A DNA stretch of 7,582 nt from JACPLA01 sp035291905 (GTDB lineage Bacteria > Bacteroidota > Ignavibacteria > UBA10030): positions 1-7,582 of the forward strand of contig DATDRF010000059.1 in NCBI GenBank assembly GCA_035291905.1, read 5' to 3'. The notes under the pieces were generated by a model. It did not search any database. It saw only the letters and a list, made by a program, of their open reading frames with translations, and was not told where the DNA came from. Position 1 is the first letter of the stretch. Every line of letters starts with the position of its first letter. A program made the position numbers and the translations under genes. Shown piece by piece: positions 1 through 6,784 of this stretch.

Positions 1-14
1 CACAAAACGGCGGC

Positions 15-614
15 ATGCCGACTGGGAGCATTACCGACTGGGTTACGGCGCTCGTCCATGCCATTGCCCCGGGTGAGTACCCCTGCGACAGACTGTACCA
101 TGGCGGGCACCTCTGGGTGAAACCATTGATGGAATCCATCGTGACAATCGGCGTCGATCACCTTGCGACCTCCGTTCTCGGATCACTTGCGAGCATCGTC
201 CTTCCGTCGCGGCAGTCCCGCATCATTCACCGAATGCCCTGGTGCTGGCTCATCCACCATGATGGGGCAATATCGCTGCCATCTCCAGTCCACGGGATCA
301 TTGTGGAAACCAACTCCCGGCTCCTCGAGCATCCGGAGCTGCTGGTGCAGGATCCGTACGGAGACGGATGGCTTGCCCATGCGCAGGTTGACATTTCGGC
401 TGCAGAAGGCCCGACGCTCCTCGCATCCCCCGAGTACCGAATGCGAGGCCAGCGGGAGTTGGTCGCCCTGCGAGCGCGAGTGCTCCAGAGCCTGAGGAAA
501 ACTCCGCCAGTCGGACAAACCCTGTACGACGGCGGCCAACCCGCCGAGACTCTCGCCTCGATGCTCGGCGGCAAGTCGTTTTTCAAGATCATTGCGCCGC
601 TGTTCGAATCATGA
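15..614 (+). CDS. GcvH-like protein lacking the lipoyl-lysine (non-lipoylated H-protein homologue)
   Basis: The central part has the fold signature of glycine-cleavage H protein. An HLWV motif (residues 32-35) is followed by VTIGVDHLA (43-51), a G-x-L-x-x-I-x-L-P strand (56-64), SPVHG (90-94), a VxxxN turn (97-100) and DPYGDGWL (113-120). True H proteins carry lipoate on a lysine in an ESVKA-type hairpin seven residues before the S of SPV; here that position is Asp83 and no lysine is nearby. It therefore probably cannot shuttle aminomethyl groups. About 80 C-terminal residues (120-199, with a YDGG motif at 171-174) go beyond the usual 125-130 residue H protein. Such lysine-less homologues are, to my recollection, often found beside redox-complex genes and two-component systems rather than with gcvT/gcvP. 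The start is uncertain: there is no clear Shine-Dalgarno before ATG 15 and the frame stays open to the left edge, so the true N-terminus may lie outside. A terminator-like hairpin follows it. Role unknown; a scaffold or binding protein is a guess. Confidence 0.75.
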   Translation: MPTGSITDWVTALVHAIAPGEYPCDRLYHGGHLWVKPLMESIVTIGVDHLATSVLGSLASIVLPSRQSRIIHRMPWCWLIHHDGAISLPSPVHGIIVETNSRLLEHPELLVQDPYGDGWLAHAQVDISAAEGPTLLASPEYRMRGQRELVALRARVLQSLRKTPPVGQTLYDGGQPAETLASMLGGKSFFKIIAPLFES

Positions 615-643
615 AATAGTAATCATTCTTATTGTCAGGAATG

Positions 644-676
644 GGGACGGGATTGCAGAAATGGGAGTCCCGTCCC
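644..676. repeat. Perfect 9-bp inverted repeat with 15-nt spacer
   Basis: GGGACGGGA (644-652) and TCCCGTCCC (668-676) are exact reverse complements. As RNA they form a strong GC-rich stem just after the GcvH-like gene and seven bases before the terminator stem. As DNA the repeat is centred at about 660, roughly 95 bp upstream of the start site predicted from the sigma-54-like promoter. That is a usual distance for an NtrC-family enhancer site. The sequence does not separate a 3'-end RNA structure from an activator site. Confidence 0.6.
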
Positions 677-682
677 GCTCTT

Positions 683-716
683 AAAGGGAAAACGAGAAGT
701 TTTCCCTTTGTTTTTT
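683..716 (+). terminator. Rho-independent terminator after the GcvH-like gene
   Basis: The arms AAAGGGAAAAC (683-693) and GTTTTCCCTTT (699-709) pair perfectly over 11 bp around a GAGAA loop, then one G and six T (711-716). The geometry is that of an intrinsic terminator, though the stem is only about one third GC. It separates the GcvH-like gene from the kinase operon, or attenuates read-through into it. It also argues against placing the kinase start at upstream in-frame TTG 632 or ATG 641, because translation from there would run through the terminator. It reads as a terminator on the plus strand; the complementary strand lacks a matching U-tract. Confidence 0.72.
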
Positions 717-728
717 CTCCAAGGCAGG

Positions 729-744
729 TGGCACGGGAGTTGAA
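729..744 (+). promoter_or_regulatory. Putative sigma-54 (-24/-12) promoter of the kinase operon
   Basis: TGGCACG (729-735) is a perfect match to the -24 block of sigma-54 promoters. It is followed after the canonical four bases by TTGAA (740-744), against the consensus TTGC(A/T). The one core mismatch is A for C in the -12 GC dinucleotide. The predicted transcript start is about position 754, 16 bases before the kinase ATG. The position is right: after the terminator, before the gene, and ahead of an operon encoding a sigma-54 activator, which suggests self-regulation. The -12 half also overlaps a small inverted repeat, GTTGAA-GTT-TTCAAC (739-753). The -12 mismatch keeps confidence moderate. 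Confidence 0.5.
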
Positions 745-760
745 GTTTTCAACACAGTCC

Positions 761-764
761 GGAG
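761..764 (+). promoter_or_regulatory. Shine-Dalgarno deciding the kinase start at ATG 770
   Basis: GGAG lies five bases before ATG 770. The in-frame alternatives TTG 632 and ATG 641 have no comparable site and lie upstream of the terminator. Starting at 770 also puts the first transmembrane segment directly at the N-terminus, as expected for this kinase type. Confidence 0.75.
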
Positions 765-769
765 CGCAG

Positions 770-2401
770 ATGAAATTCACCCGCCTTCTCGGTTTTCGCC
801 TTTTCCTCATCGTCCTCGGTGCCATGGGGATAGGAACCGCATTTGTCACCACACTCACGGTCCAGTGGCAGACAAAAAACCACATGGCCACCGCCGTCGA
901 GACCGCGGCCAGCATCAGCGACATTATCAAGCGGTCCACACACTACAGCATGCTGCTCAACCGACGCGAAGATATTTACCAGATCATCAGCACCATGGGA
1001 CACGAGCCGGGCATCGACGGAATTCGAATCTACAACAAGCAGGGGATCGTTTCTTTTTCCACCAGAGAAGAGGAAGTCGGCAATCGTGTGAACATGAACG
1101 CCGAGGCATGCACGGTCTGCCACAGCTCCGATCGACCTCCGGTTCCTCCCTCGCCCCAAACACTCAGCAGGACCTTCACATCACCCAACGAATATCGTGT
1201 CCTCGGGATGATCACACCCATCTACAACGAATCGAGCTGCTCATCAGCTCCCTGCCACGCTCATCCGGAAAGCCAGACAGTGCTGGGAGTACTCGACGTC
1301 ATGCTTCCGCTTTCGGACCTTGACAGGGCTGTCGCCGAATCATCACGTGATCAGTATGCCGGCGGGCTCTTGCTCTTCGCCGTCGTGAGCCTCGTGACCG
1401 GGCTCTTCATTTGGTTCATGGTCAATGCGCCCGTCCGGCGGCTTACCGAAGGAACGCAAGAGATCGTCAAAGGAAACCTGGCACACCGCATTCCCATCCA
1501 TTCCAAGGATGAGATAGGAGTTCTTGCAGATTCGTTCAATCACATGTCTAAGGAACTTCAGCGGGCCAGGGACGAGATCGTCGAATGGACCCGGACACTG
1601 GAGGAGAGAGTCGAACAGAAGACCCGCGAGCTTCAGCGAGCCCAGCAGAACATGATTCATGTCGAGAAAATGGCTTCGCTGGGACAACTCGCCGCGACCG
1701 TCGCGCACGAACTCAATAACCCGCTCGAAGGGGTCCTCACCTACGCAAAGCTGCTGAAGAAGAAGATCCGTCCCGAGCCGCTTTCGGAAGAACAGACCGG
1801 AGAGATCCAGAGCGAACTTTCTCTCATTGCAGATGAAACGGCGCGCTGCGGCAATATCGTCAAGAATCTCCTTCTGTTCTCCAAACAGAAGATTGGCGAC
1901 ATGCGCGAGGAAGATCTAAGAACCATCGTTAGCCGGAGCTACCAGCTGATCCAGCACCACCTGCAAATCCACAATATCAAGCCGCTGCTGGAACTCGGAG
2001 AGCAATCGGTTTCAATCGTGTGCGATCCGCAGCAGATTGAGCAGGCACTCGTGGCCCTTGAGATCAATGCTGTGGAAGCAATGCCTGAAGGAGGGACTCT
2101 GACGCTGCAGCTGGAGAAGGCCGCGGATGGCAAGCACGTGCACATTGTTGTCCGCGATACGGGTATCGGCATTCGCACAGAAGACCTTCCCCACGTTTTT
2201 GAACCGTTCTTCACAACGAAAGAGGGAGGCAAGGGAACAGGCCTTGGGCTGGCAGTCGCTTATGGTATTATTCACCGTCACAACGGTACAATCGATGTTG
2301 AGTCGAACCTTCGTATGGGGACCACGTTTGTCATCTCCCTCCCGGCCAAGGCAGTAACGCATGAAGACTCCTCCGATCCCATCCATCACGTTTACGGGTA
2401 A
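770..2401 (+). CDS. Membrane sensor histidine kinase with c-type heme motifs in its extracytoplasmic sensor domain
   Basis: This 543-residue kinase starts at ATG 770; an in-frame extension to TTG 632 exists but is rejected. TM1 spans about residues 8-29, the extracytoplasmic sensor about 30-197, TM2 about 198-219, and HAMP about 220-272, followed by a coiled coil (about 262-298). The HisKA H-box is VAHELNNPL with phospho-acceptor His313. The HATPase domain has an N-box Asn433, G1 DTGIGI (463-468) and G2 GTGLGLAV (489-496). The sensor carries C114-T-V-C117-H118, a classical CXXCH heme site, and C157-x4-C162-H163, a CX4CH variant known in multiheme cytochromes. His58 and His165 could be distal ligands. 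This suggests covalent c-heme(s) and sensing of redox state or a small ligand such as oxygen or NO; the signal is unknown. Five bases separate it from the response regulator gene, its evident partner. The domain resembles heme-sensor kinases I recall from anaerobic deltaproteobacteria, but no homology search was possible. Confidence 0.9.
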   Translation: MKFTRLLGFRLFLIVLGAMGIGTAFVTTLTVQWQTKNHMATAVETAASISDIIKRSTHYSMLLNRREDIYQIISTMGHEPGIDGIRIYNKQGIVSFSTREEEVGNRVNMNAEACTVCHSSDRPPVPPSPQTLSRTFTSPNEYRVLGMITPIYNESSCSSAPCHAHPESQTVLGVLDVMLPLSDLDRAVAESSRDQYAGGLLLFAVVSLVTGLFIWFMVNAPVRRLTEGTQEIVKGNLAHRIPIHSKDEIGVLADSFNHMSKELQRARDEIVEWTRTLEERVEQKTRELQRAQQNMIHVEKMASLGQLAATVAHELNNPLEGVLTYAKLLKKKIRPEPLSEEQTGEIQSELSLIADETARCGNIVKNLLLFSKQKIGDMREEDLRTIVSRSYQLIQHHLQIHNIKPLLELGEQSVSIVCDPQQIEQALVALEINAVEAMPEGGTLTLQLEKAADGKHVHIVVRDTGIGIRTEDLPHVFEPFFTTKEGGKGTGLGLAVAYGIIHRHNGTIDVESNLRMGTTFVISLPAKAVTHEDSSDPIHHVYG

Positions 2402-2406
2402 TCATC

Positions 2407-3756
2407 ATGGCACGGAATCATAAAAACAGCATACTTATCGTCGACGACGAGTTCGTTGTCCGCGATTCCCTCACCAAGTGGTTTCGTCAGGACGGGTACA
2501 GAACCGAGGCCGCCCAGGACGCATCGTGCGCACTTCGAATGATGGAGCAGGGTCCATGGGATGTCGTCCTCCTTGACATCAAGATGCCGGGAATGAGCGG
2601 ATTGGACCTTCAGAAGCGATTGCACGACGTCGATCGCGCATCCATTGTCATTATGATCACGGCTTTTGCCTCGGTGGAAAGCGCGGTTCAGGCGTTGAAG
2701 GAAGGGGCGTTCGACTATGTGACCAAACCGGTCGATCCAGATCATCTTTCCCATTTGGTTCAGAATGCCCTTCAGCAAAGACATCTCTCCGACGAGAATG
2801 TTCGCCTGCGCGAGCATCTCACCAATCTCATCAGCCCTGACGAGCTTATCGGCGACAGTCCGCCAATGCGAAAAGTAGTCGAGCTGGCAACAACCGTTGC
2901 CCAAACCGATACCACTGTCATGATTCGCGGCGAGAGCGGCACCGGCAAGGAGCTTATTGCACGCACGATCCATGTGAACAGCAACAGGCAGTACTTCCCC
3001 ATCGTCCCCGTGAACTGCGGTGCCGTACCGGAGAGCCTCCTCGAAAGCGAACTGTTCGGACATGAAAAGGGGGCGTTCACCGGGGCCCAGTACAAACGCA
3101 AGGGGAAGTTCGAGATGGCCGACGGCGGGACGATCTTTCTCGATGAGGTCGGCACGATCAGCAGCAAGATGCAGGTACAGCTCCTGCGCGTCATTGAAAG
3201 CAAGCAGTTCACCCGGGTGGGCGGAAACGATCAGATAAAGAGCGATTTTCGGGTTATCTGTGCGACCAACAAGGACCTCGAAGCGGCAGTGAAGGACGGA
3301 TCATTTCGCGAGGATCTTTATTACCGGCTCAATGTCTTTACGATCTCCATACCACCTTTGCGGGAGCGACGCAGCGACATCCTGCTTCTTGCCCAGCATT
3401 TCATCAAGAAATACGCGACTGCCATGAACAAGCCGGTGACCGAGATGGATCCCACAGCGCTCGATTTGCTCGTACGATATCCCTGGCCCGGCAACGTCAG
3501 GGAACTCGAGAATGTCGTGGAGAGGGCAATGGTCCTGGCCAATCCCCCCTCCATCAGGCCTGACGATCTTCCGTTCCAGCTCAGTCAGAACCATGCCGTT
3601 CCCGCCAACGACACGCTTGAGGCCATCGAACGGATGCATGTCGAAACAATCCTTCACCGAATGGGGTGGAACATCACAAGGGCCGCCGATGTCCTCGATA
3701 TTGACCGCGTGACCCTTTACAACAAGATCGCCAAGTACGGACTCAAGAAGCCATAA
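2407..3756 (+). CDS. NtrC-family sigma-54-dependent response regulator
   Basis: The protein has 449 residues and the full three-domain layout. The receiver domain (about 7-122) has the acidic pair Asp13/Asp14, phospho-acceptor Asp57 in LLDIKMPG, Thr85 and Lys107. The AAA+ domain (about 143-382) has Walker A GESGTGKE (175-182), the GAFTGA loop that contacts sigma-54 (222-227), Walker B with Asp246-Glu247, arginine-finger region REDLYYRLN (301-309) and sensor II GNVREL (362-367). A Fis-type helix-turn-helix closes the protein (about 410-447, with NITRAADVL and RVTLYNKI). All key residues are intact, so it should be a working ATP-dependent activator of sigma-54 RNA polymerase, phosphorylated by the kinase encoded just upstream. 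Its start follows the kinase stop by five bases with only a weak GGG ribosome site, suggesting translational coupling. Its targets are unknown. The sigma-54-like promoter ahead of the kinase is one candidate, and the redox genes presumed upstream of the window are another. Confidence 0.95.
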   Translation: MARNHKNSILIVDDEFVVRDSLTKWFRQDGYRTEAAQDASCALRMMEQGPWDVVLLDIKMPGMSGLDLQKRLHDVDRASIVIMITAFASVESAVQALKEGAFDYVTKPVDPDHLSHLVQNALQQRHLSDENVRLREHLTNLISPDELIGDSPPMRKVVELATTVAQTDTTVMIRGESGTGKELIARTIHVNSNRQYFPIVPVNCGAVPESLLESELFGHEKGAFTGAQYKRKGKFEMADGGTIFLDEVGTISSKMQVQLLRVIESKQFTRVGGNDQIKSDFRVICATNKDLEAAVKDGSFREDLYYRLNVFTISIPPLRERRSDILLLAQHFIKKYATAMNKPVTEMDPTALDLLVRYPWPGNVRELENVVERAMVLANPPSIRPDDLPFQLSQNHAVPANDTLEAIERMHVETILHRMGWNITRAADVLDIDRVTLYNKIAKYGLKKP

Positions 3757-3759
3757 GCG

Positions 3760-4326
3760 ATGCAATCGATTATGGTAGTGCCGATTGCCCCAGCTCCTCT
3801 CGAAACCCTGGAGGGAGTCCTGAAACACATTGGCGAGCGATTCCACCTCCCCGCAACACTATTGGCAAATCACGGGATCGATCCGGCTCCGGCGTACGAC
3901 GCATCGCGCAATCAGTACTATTCATCGTTTCTTCTCGCCTCCCTCCTCAACACGTTTCCCCGCCATGAGGGAAAGATTCTCGCAATCACCGGCAGCGACC
4001 TGTTTGTGCCCGTCCTGACATATGTCTTCGGAGAGGCCCAGCTGGATGGCACAGCCGCTGTCGTTTCATCCTTTCGCCTCAACGAACGTTTCTACGGAAT
4101 GCCCGAGAACAAGTCCCTGTTTGAACAACGTCTGATCAAGGAGGTCGTCCACGAACTGGGGCACACCTTCGGGCTTGTCCACTGCCGACGATATGATTGC
4201 GTCATGCATTCATCGACTGCAGTGGAAGAGATCGACGTGAAATCGGAGAATTTCTGTCCCGAGTGTGAAGGTGAGCTGCAATCCTCCATCGCCGGAGTTC
4301 GCCGACCGCGTTATCCCCTCGGGTGA
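3760..4326 (+). CDS. amzA: Archaemetzincin family zinc metalloprotease
   Basis: This is a 188-residue protein. The extended metzincin motif HELGHTFGLVH has zinc ligands His131, His135 and His141 and catalytic Glu132. It runs into Cys142-x4-Cys147-x-Met149 and then, 16 residues later, Cys166-x2-Cys169. This string of a protease zinc site plus a four-cysteine second zinc site defines archaemetzincins. Length and N-terminal layout, with an early IMVVPI strand and a Tyr-Tyr pair at 53-54, fit the archaeal/bacterial AmzA type. There is no signal peptide, so it should be cytoplasmic. Substrates of bacterial archaemetzincins are unknown to me. It starts three bases after the response regulator stop, so it is the third gene of the kinase-regulator operon, and the two-component system probably controls it or shares its physiology. 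Its last 16 bases overlap the 3' end of the convergent recombinase gene. The gene symbol is by family membership only. Confidence 0.9.
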   Translation: MQSIMVVPIAPAPLETLEGVLKHIGERFHLPATLLANHGIDPAPAYDASRNQYYSSFLLASLLNTFPRHEGKILAITGSDLFVPVLTYVFGEAQLDGTAAVVSSFRLNERFYGMPENKSLFEQRLIKEVVHELGHTFGLVHCRRYDCVMHSSTAVEEIDVKSENFCPECEGELQSSIAGVRRPRYPLG

Positions 4327-5249
4327 AAGGTCTTGTGGACTTCTTTGAGATATTCCCGGTCGATGTGTGTGTAGATTTGCGTCGTGGAAATGTCCGCGTG
4401 CCCCAACATCTCCTGCACCACCCTCAGATCCGCTCCTCCCTCCAGCATGTGAGTGGCAAAAGAATGCCGAAACGTGTGCGGATGCACTTCATCCTTGATC
4501 CCTGCGGCTGACGAATACTTCGTCACCATTGCCCAAATTGCCGTTCGCGAAAGCCTTCTTCCGCGTGCATTCAGGAAGAGGACATCCCGCGATCTCCCTT
4601 TTTGAGCCAGGGCCGGGCGGACCCGTTGCTGATATGTTTTTATCCATTGAACGGCAGATTGACCAATCGGGACCAGGCGTTCTTTGGAGCCCTTTCCATA
4701 GACGAGTACGAGGTCCTCGTCGAACAAAAGGTTCGATTGTTTCAGCTCCAGCAATTCTGAAACCCGCATTCCGGTCGCATAGAGAGTCTCCAAAATTGCA
4801 CGATCTCTGATTCCAAGTGGGGCCGATGCTTCGGGTTGCTTCAGGATCTTCTCAATCTGCGAAATACTGAGGACTCCCGGCAAGCCCTTCGTTCTCTTGG
4901 GAGGATCGACATTCTGGGTCGGGTCATCGCTCGCGATCCCCTCGCCGAGGAGATAGCGATACAACCCGCGAACCGCTGAGAAGGCCCTTGCCTGTGAACG
5001 AGGCGATAGTCCGTACCGATGCAGTTCCTGCAGAAACTTGCTGATCGAATCCTCCCTTACCGCGGCCGCATCATTGATGCGCGCCCGCAAGAGAAAATCG
5101 TAATACTTCTTCAGATCAAAGGTATATGAAGCGAAGGAATTCGTCGCAATGCCCTTTTCGACGAGGAGAAAATCACAGTACTGTTTGAGCTGCCGGTCGA
5201 GCTTCGTTTTTGCCGGCTCGGGGGGAAAGGCTGTTCGGAGGGAATTCAT
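4311..5249 (-). CDS. xerD: XerD-type site-specific tyrosine recombinase
   Basis: This is a 312-residue tyrosine recombinase with an N-terminal SAM-like core-binding domain (about 17-105) and a catalytic domain (about 125-305). All six catalytic residues are present: Arg162 (ATGMRVSEL), Lys186 (YGKGSKE), His258 and Arg261 (HPHTFRH), His284 (LGH) and nucleophile Tyr293 (QIYTH). Every one sits exactly 14 residues later than in E. coli XerD (148, 172, 244, 247, 270, 279 from memory), so the body is colinear with XerD and only the N-terminus is longer. Together with a XerC partner, or alone, it would resolve chromosome dimers at dif. A longer frame starts at 5357, but it lies inside the symporter gene. 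ATG 5249, eight bases after the symporter stop and with an AGAG six bases upstream, is the likely start. The xerD rather than xerC call rests on spacing; a single-recombinase XerH/XerA-like system cannot be excluded. Confidence 0.88.
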   Translation of the reverse strand: MNSLRTAFPPEPAKTKLDRQLKQYCDFLLVEKGIATNSFASYTFDLKKYYDFLLRARINDAAAVREDSISKFLQELHRYGLSPRSQARAFSAVRGLYRYLLGEGIASDDPTQNVDPPKRTKGLPGVLSISQIEKILKQPEASAPLGIRDRAILETLYATGMRVSELLELKQSNLLFDEDLVLVYGKGSKERLVPIGQSAVQWIKTYQQRVRPALAQKGRSRDVLFLNARGRRLSRTAIWAMVTKYSSAAGIKDEVHPHTFRHSFATHMLEGGADLRVVQEMLGHADISTTQIYTHIDREYLKEVHKTFHPRG

Positions 5250-5257
5250 CGGAAACT

Positions 5258-6724
5258 CTACTGGCGGAGTTTTTCTTCTCCGGGGGGGCTGAGCCTGCTC
5301 AGGAGACCCCCGACGATAAGTGTCACCGCCACTCCGATCAGCGTAAACCAGGTCCACGCAACGAGCTTGAGTGCAATCACCGTAACCATCACAAGGATTC
5401 CTGCAATGAATCCCGCCAGTGCATCTTCCTGCCTTGGCCTTTTCATCAGCACGCCGAGCAGGAATGTCCCCAGCAGGCCGCCATACGTAAAGGATGCAAT
5501 GCTGAGGGCAAGCTCAACGACTGTTTGATCGGTCTCCATGAAGAACAAGGCAGTGCCAACGAGCATCATGGCAACGATTGCGGTCACCACGCGGGAAACC
5601 TTCAGCACTTTCTTATCGTCGAGGCCGTGTCCGGCGATCGGCTTGTAGAGATCCAGAACCGCCGACGACGCCATGGAACTCATCGAACCTGCGAGTGTTG
5701 ACAGCGCAGCTGCCATCAGGCCCGCGATAATGAAGCCCGAAAGTCCCGACGGAAACTCTTCAACAATGAACTTCGGGAATATCGCGTCACTCCGGCCGAC
5801 TCCAAGTTGTGCCAGTGTTGCACCCTGATAGTGATCGAACAGAAGCAAACCGATCAGAAGGAAGATGGCGAACTGAACGATTATGATCACGCCGCTTCCA
5901 ATCAAGGCTTTTTGACCCGCCCGAAGCGATTTCGTCGTTAATACCCGCTGCACAATAAGTTGATCCGTCCCGTGAGATGCCATGGAGAGGAATCCCCCGC
6001 CAAGGATCCCAGCGATGAGGGTATACGGCTGTTGGAAGAAGTCTTTCGTAAATCCAAAATTGAGGAGATTGAGTTTTTCGTTTACCGAGGAGAGCGACAA
6101 TGCATCTGTCAGGCCGCCTCCTGAGGCCGAAATCAGCACAAGAGCGCCTGCGACGGCGCCGCCGAGATAGACAACCATCTGAACCGCATCAACCCAGATC
6201 ACTCCCCGGACTCCTCCGGCAAAGGTATAAACGAATGCAACGAACGCCAGAAGGATGATCGCCCACGGGTAACTGATGTCGGTGATGAGCTGGAGAGGAA
6301 TTGCCGTTGCGAACAATCGAACTCCGTCTGCGGCAAGGCGCGTGAAGAGAAAAACACCAGAGGCGAAACGGCGGGTTTTGACACCAAACCTTGTCTCAAG
6401 GAACGCATACGCGGTTGAGAGTTCCCCCTTGTAATACTGCGGAAGCAGGATGGTGCTGACGGCGATACGCCCCAGGAGATAGCCGAACGTTACCTGCAGA
6501 AAATTGAGATTGGTCAGGTAGGCCAGTCCGGGAATGCTGATGAAGGTCAACGTACTGGTCTCTGCGGCGACAATCGAGAAGCAGACAACCCACCAGGGAA
6601 TAGTCTCTTTTCCGAGAAAATACTCCTGTGCCGTCCGTTGTTTTCCTCCCCTCAAGAAACCGAAAAGGGCAACGCCGACGAGATAGGCCGCAACAATGAC
6701 ATAATCGAGGGTCGTAAAACCCAT
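5258..6724 (-). CDS. Sodium:solute symporter (SSS family)
   Basis: The protein has 488 residues and is strongly hydrophobic, fitting the usual 13-helix LeuT-like layout. Family marks include the TM1 start TLDYVIVAAYLVG, the GGVRGVIWVDAVQ stretch (about 170-182), a THGTDQ-like SHGTDQLIVQR segment (about 250-260), and the TM8 motif LSTLAGSMSSMASS leading into DLYKP (about 341-362). Ser342/Thr343 match the sodium-coordinating Ser-Ser pair of vSGLT at site Na2. It should import an organic solute with sodium; the substrate (sugar, sialic acid, carboxylate, amino acid) cannot be read from sequence. GTG 6727 is an alternative start. ATG 6724 is preferred because AGGA (6736-6733) is spaced eight bases from it. 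It follows the STAS gene by about 60 bp and precedes xerD by eight, so it is probably co-transcribed with both, although no functional link to recombination is evident. Confidence 0.92.
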   Translation of the reverse strand: MGFTTLDYVIVAAYLVGVALFGFLRGGKQRTAQEYFLGKETIPWWVVCFSIVAAETSTLTFISIPGLAYLTNLNFLQVTFGYLLGRIAVSTILLPQYYKGELSTAYAFLETRFGVKTRRFASGVFLFTRLAADGVRLFATAIPLQLITDISYPWAIILLAFVAFVYTFAGGVRGVIWVDAVQMVVYLGGAVAGALVLISASGGGLTDALSLSSVNEKLNLLNFGFTKDFFQQPYTLIAGILGGGFLSMASHGTDQLIVQRVLTTKSLRAGQKALIGSGVIIIVQFAIFLLIGLLLFDHYQGATLAQLGVGRSDAIFPKFIVEEFPSGLSGFIIAGLMAAALSTLAGSMSSMASSAVLDLYKPIAGHGLDDKKVLKVSRVVTAIVAMMLVGTALFFMETDQTVVELALSIASFTYGGLLGTFLLGVLMKRPRQEDALAGFIAGILVMVTVIALKLVAWTWFTLIGVAVTLIVGGLLSRLSPPGEEKLRQ

Positions 6725-6784
6725 CACAAGTTTCCTTTTTCAGCGGCAGAAGGTTCGCAGGATGAAACCGGGGCGTAAAATTGC

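Noticed and set aside
632..769. N-terminal extension of the kinase from TTG 632 or ATG 641
   Set aside because: It would translate through a perfect terminator hairpin and the promoter-like element, and it lacks a ribosome site. ATG 770 has GGAG at five bases and begins right at the transmembrane segment.
2392..3063. 223-codon minus-strand open frame
   Set aside because: It lies wholly opposite the response regulator, whose motifs are unambiguous.
3301..3846. 181-codon minus-strand open frame
   Set aside because: It is antisense to the AAA+/Fis end of the regulator and the start of the archaemetzincin; no family features.
5250..5357. 36-residue N-terminal extension of the recombinase
   Set aside because: It lies inside the symporter reading frame, is low-complexity (many Arg/Pro) and has no XerD counterpart. 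ATG 5249 fits the gene junction.
5210..5701. 163-codon plus-strand open frame
   Set aside because: It is antisense to the symporter and xerD, with a His/Cys/Asn-rich composition typical of a shadow frame and no recognisable domain.
6725..6784. Possible terminator or promoter between the STAS and symporter genes
   Set aside because: Only very short imperfect repeats and no U-tract or clear promoter boxes; most simply an intra-operon spacer.
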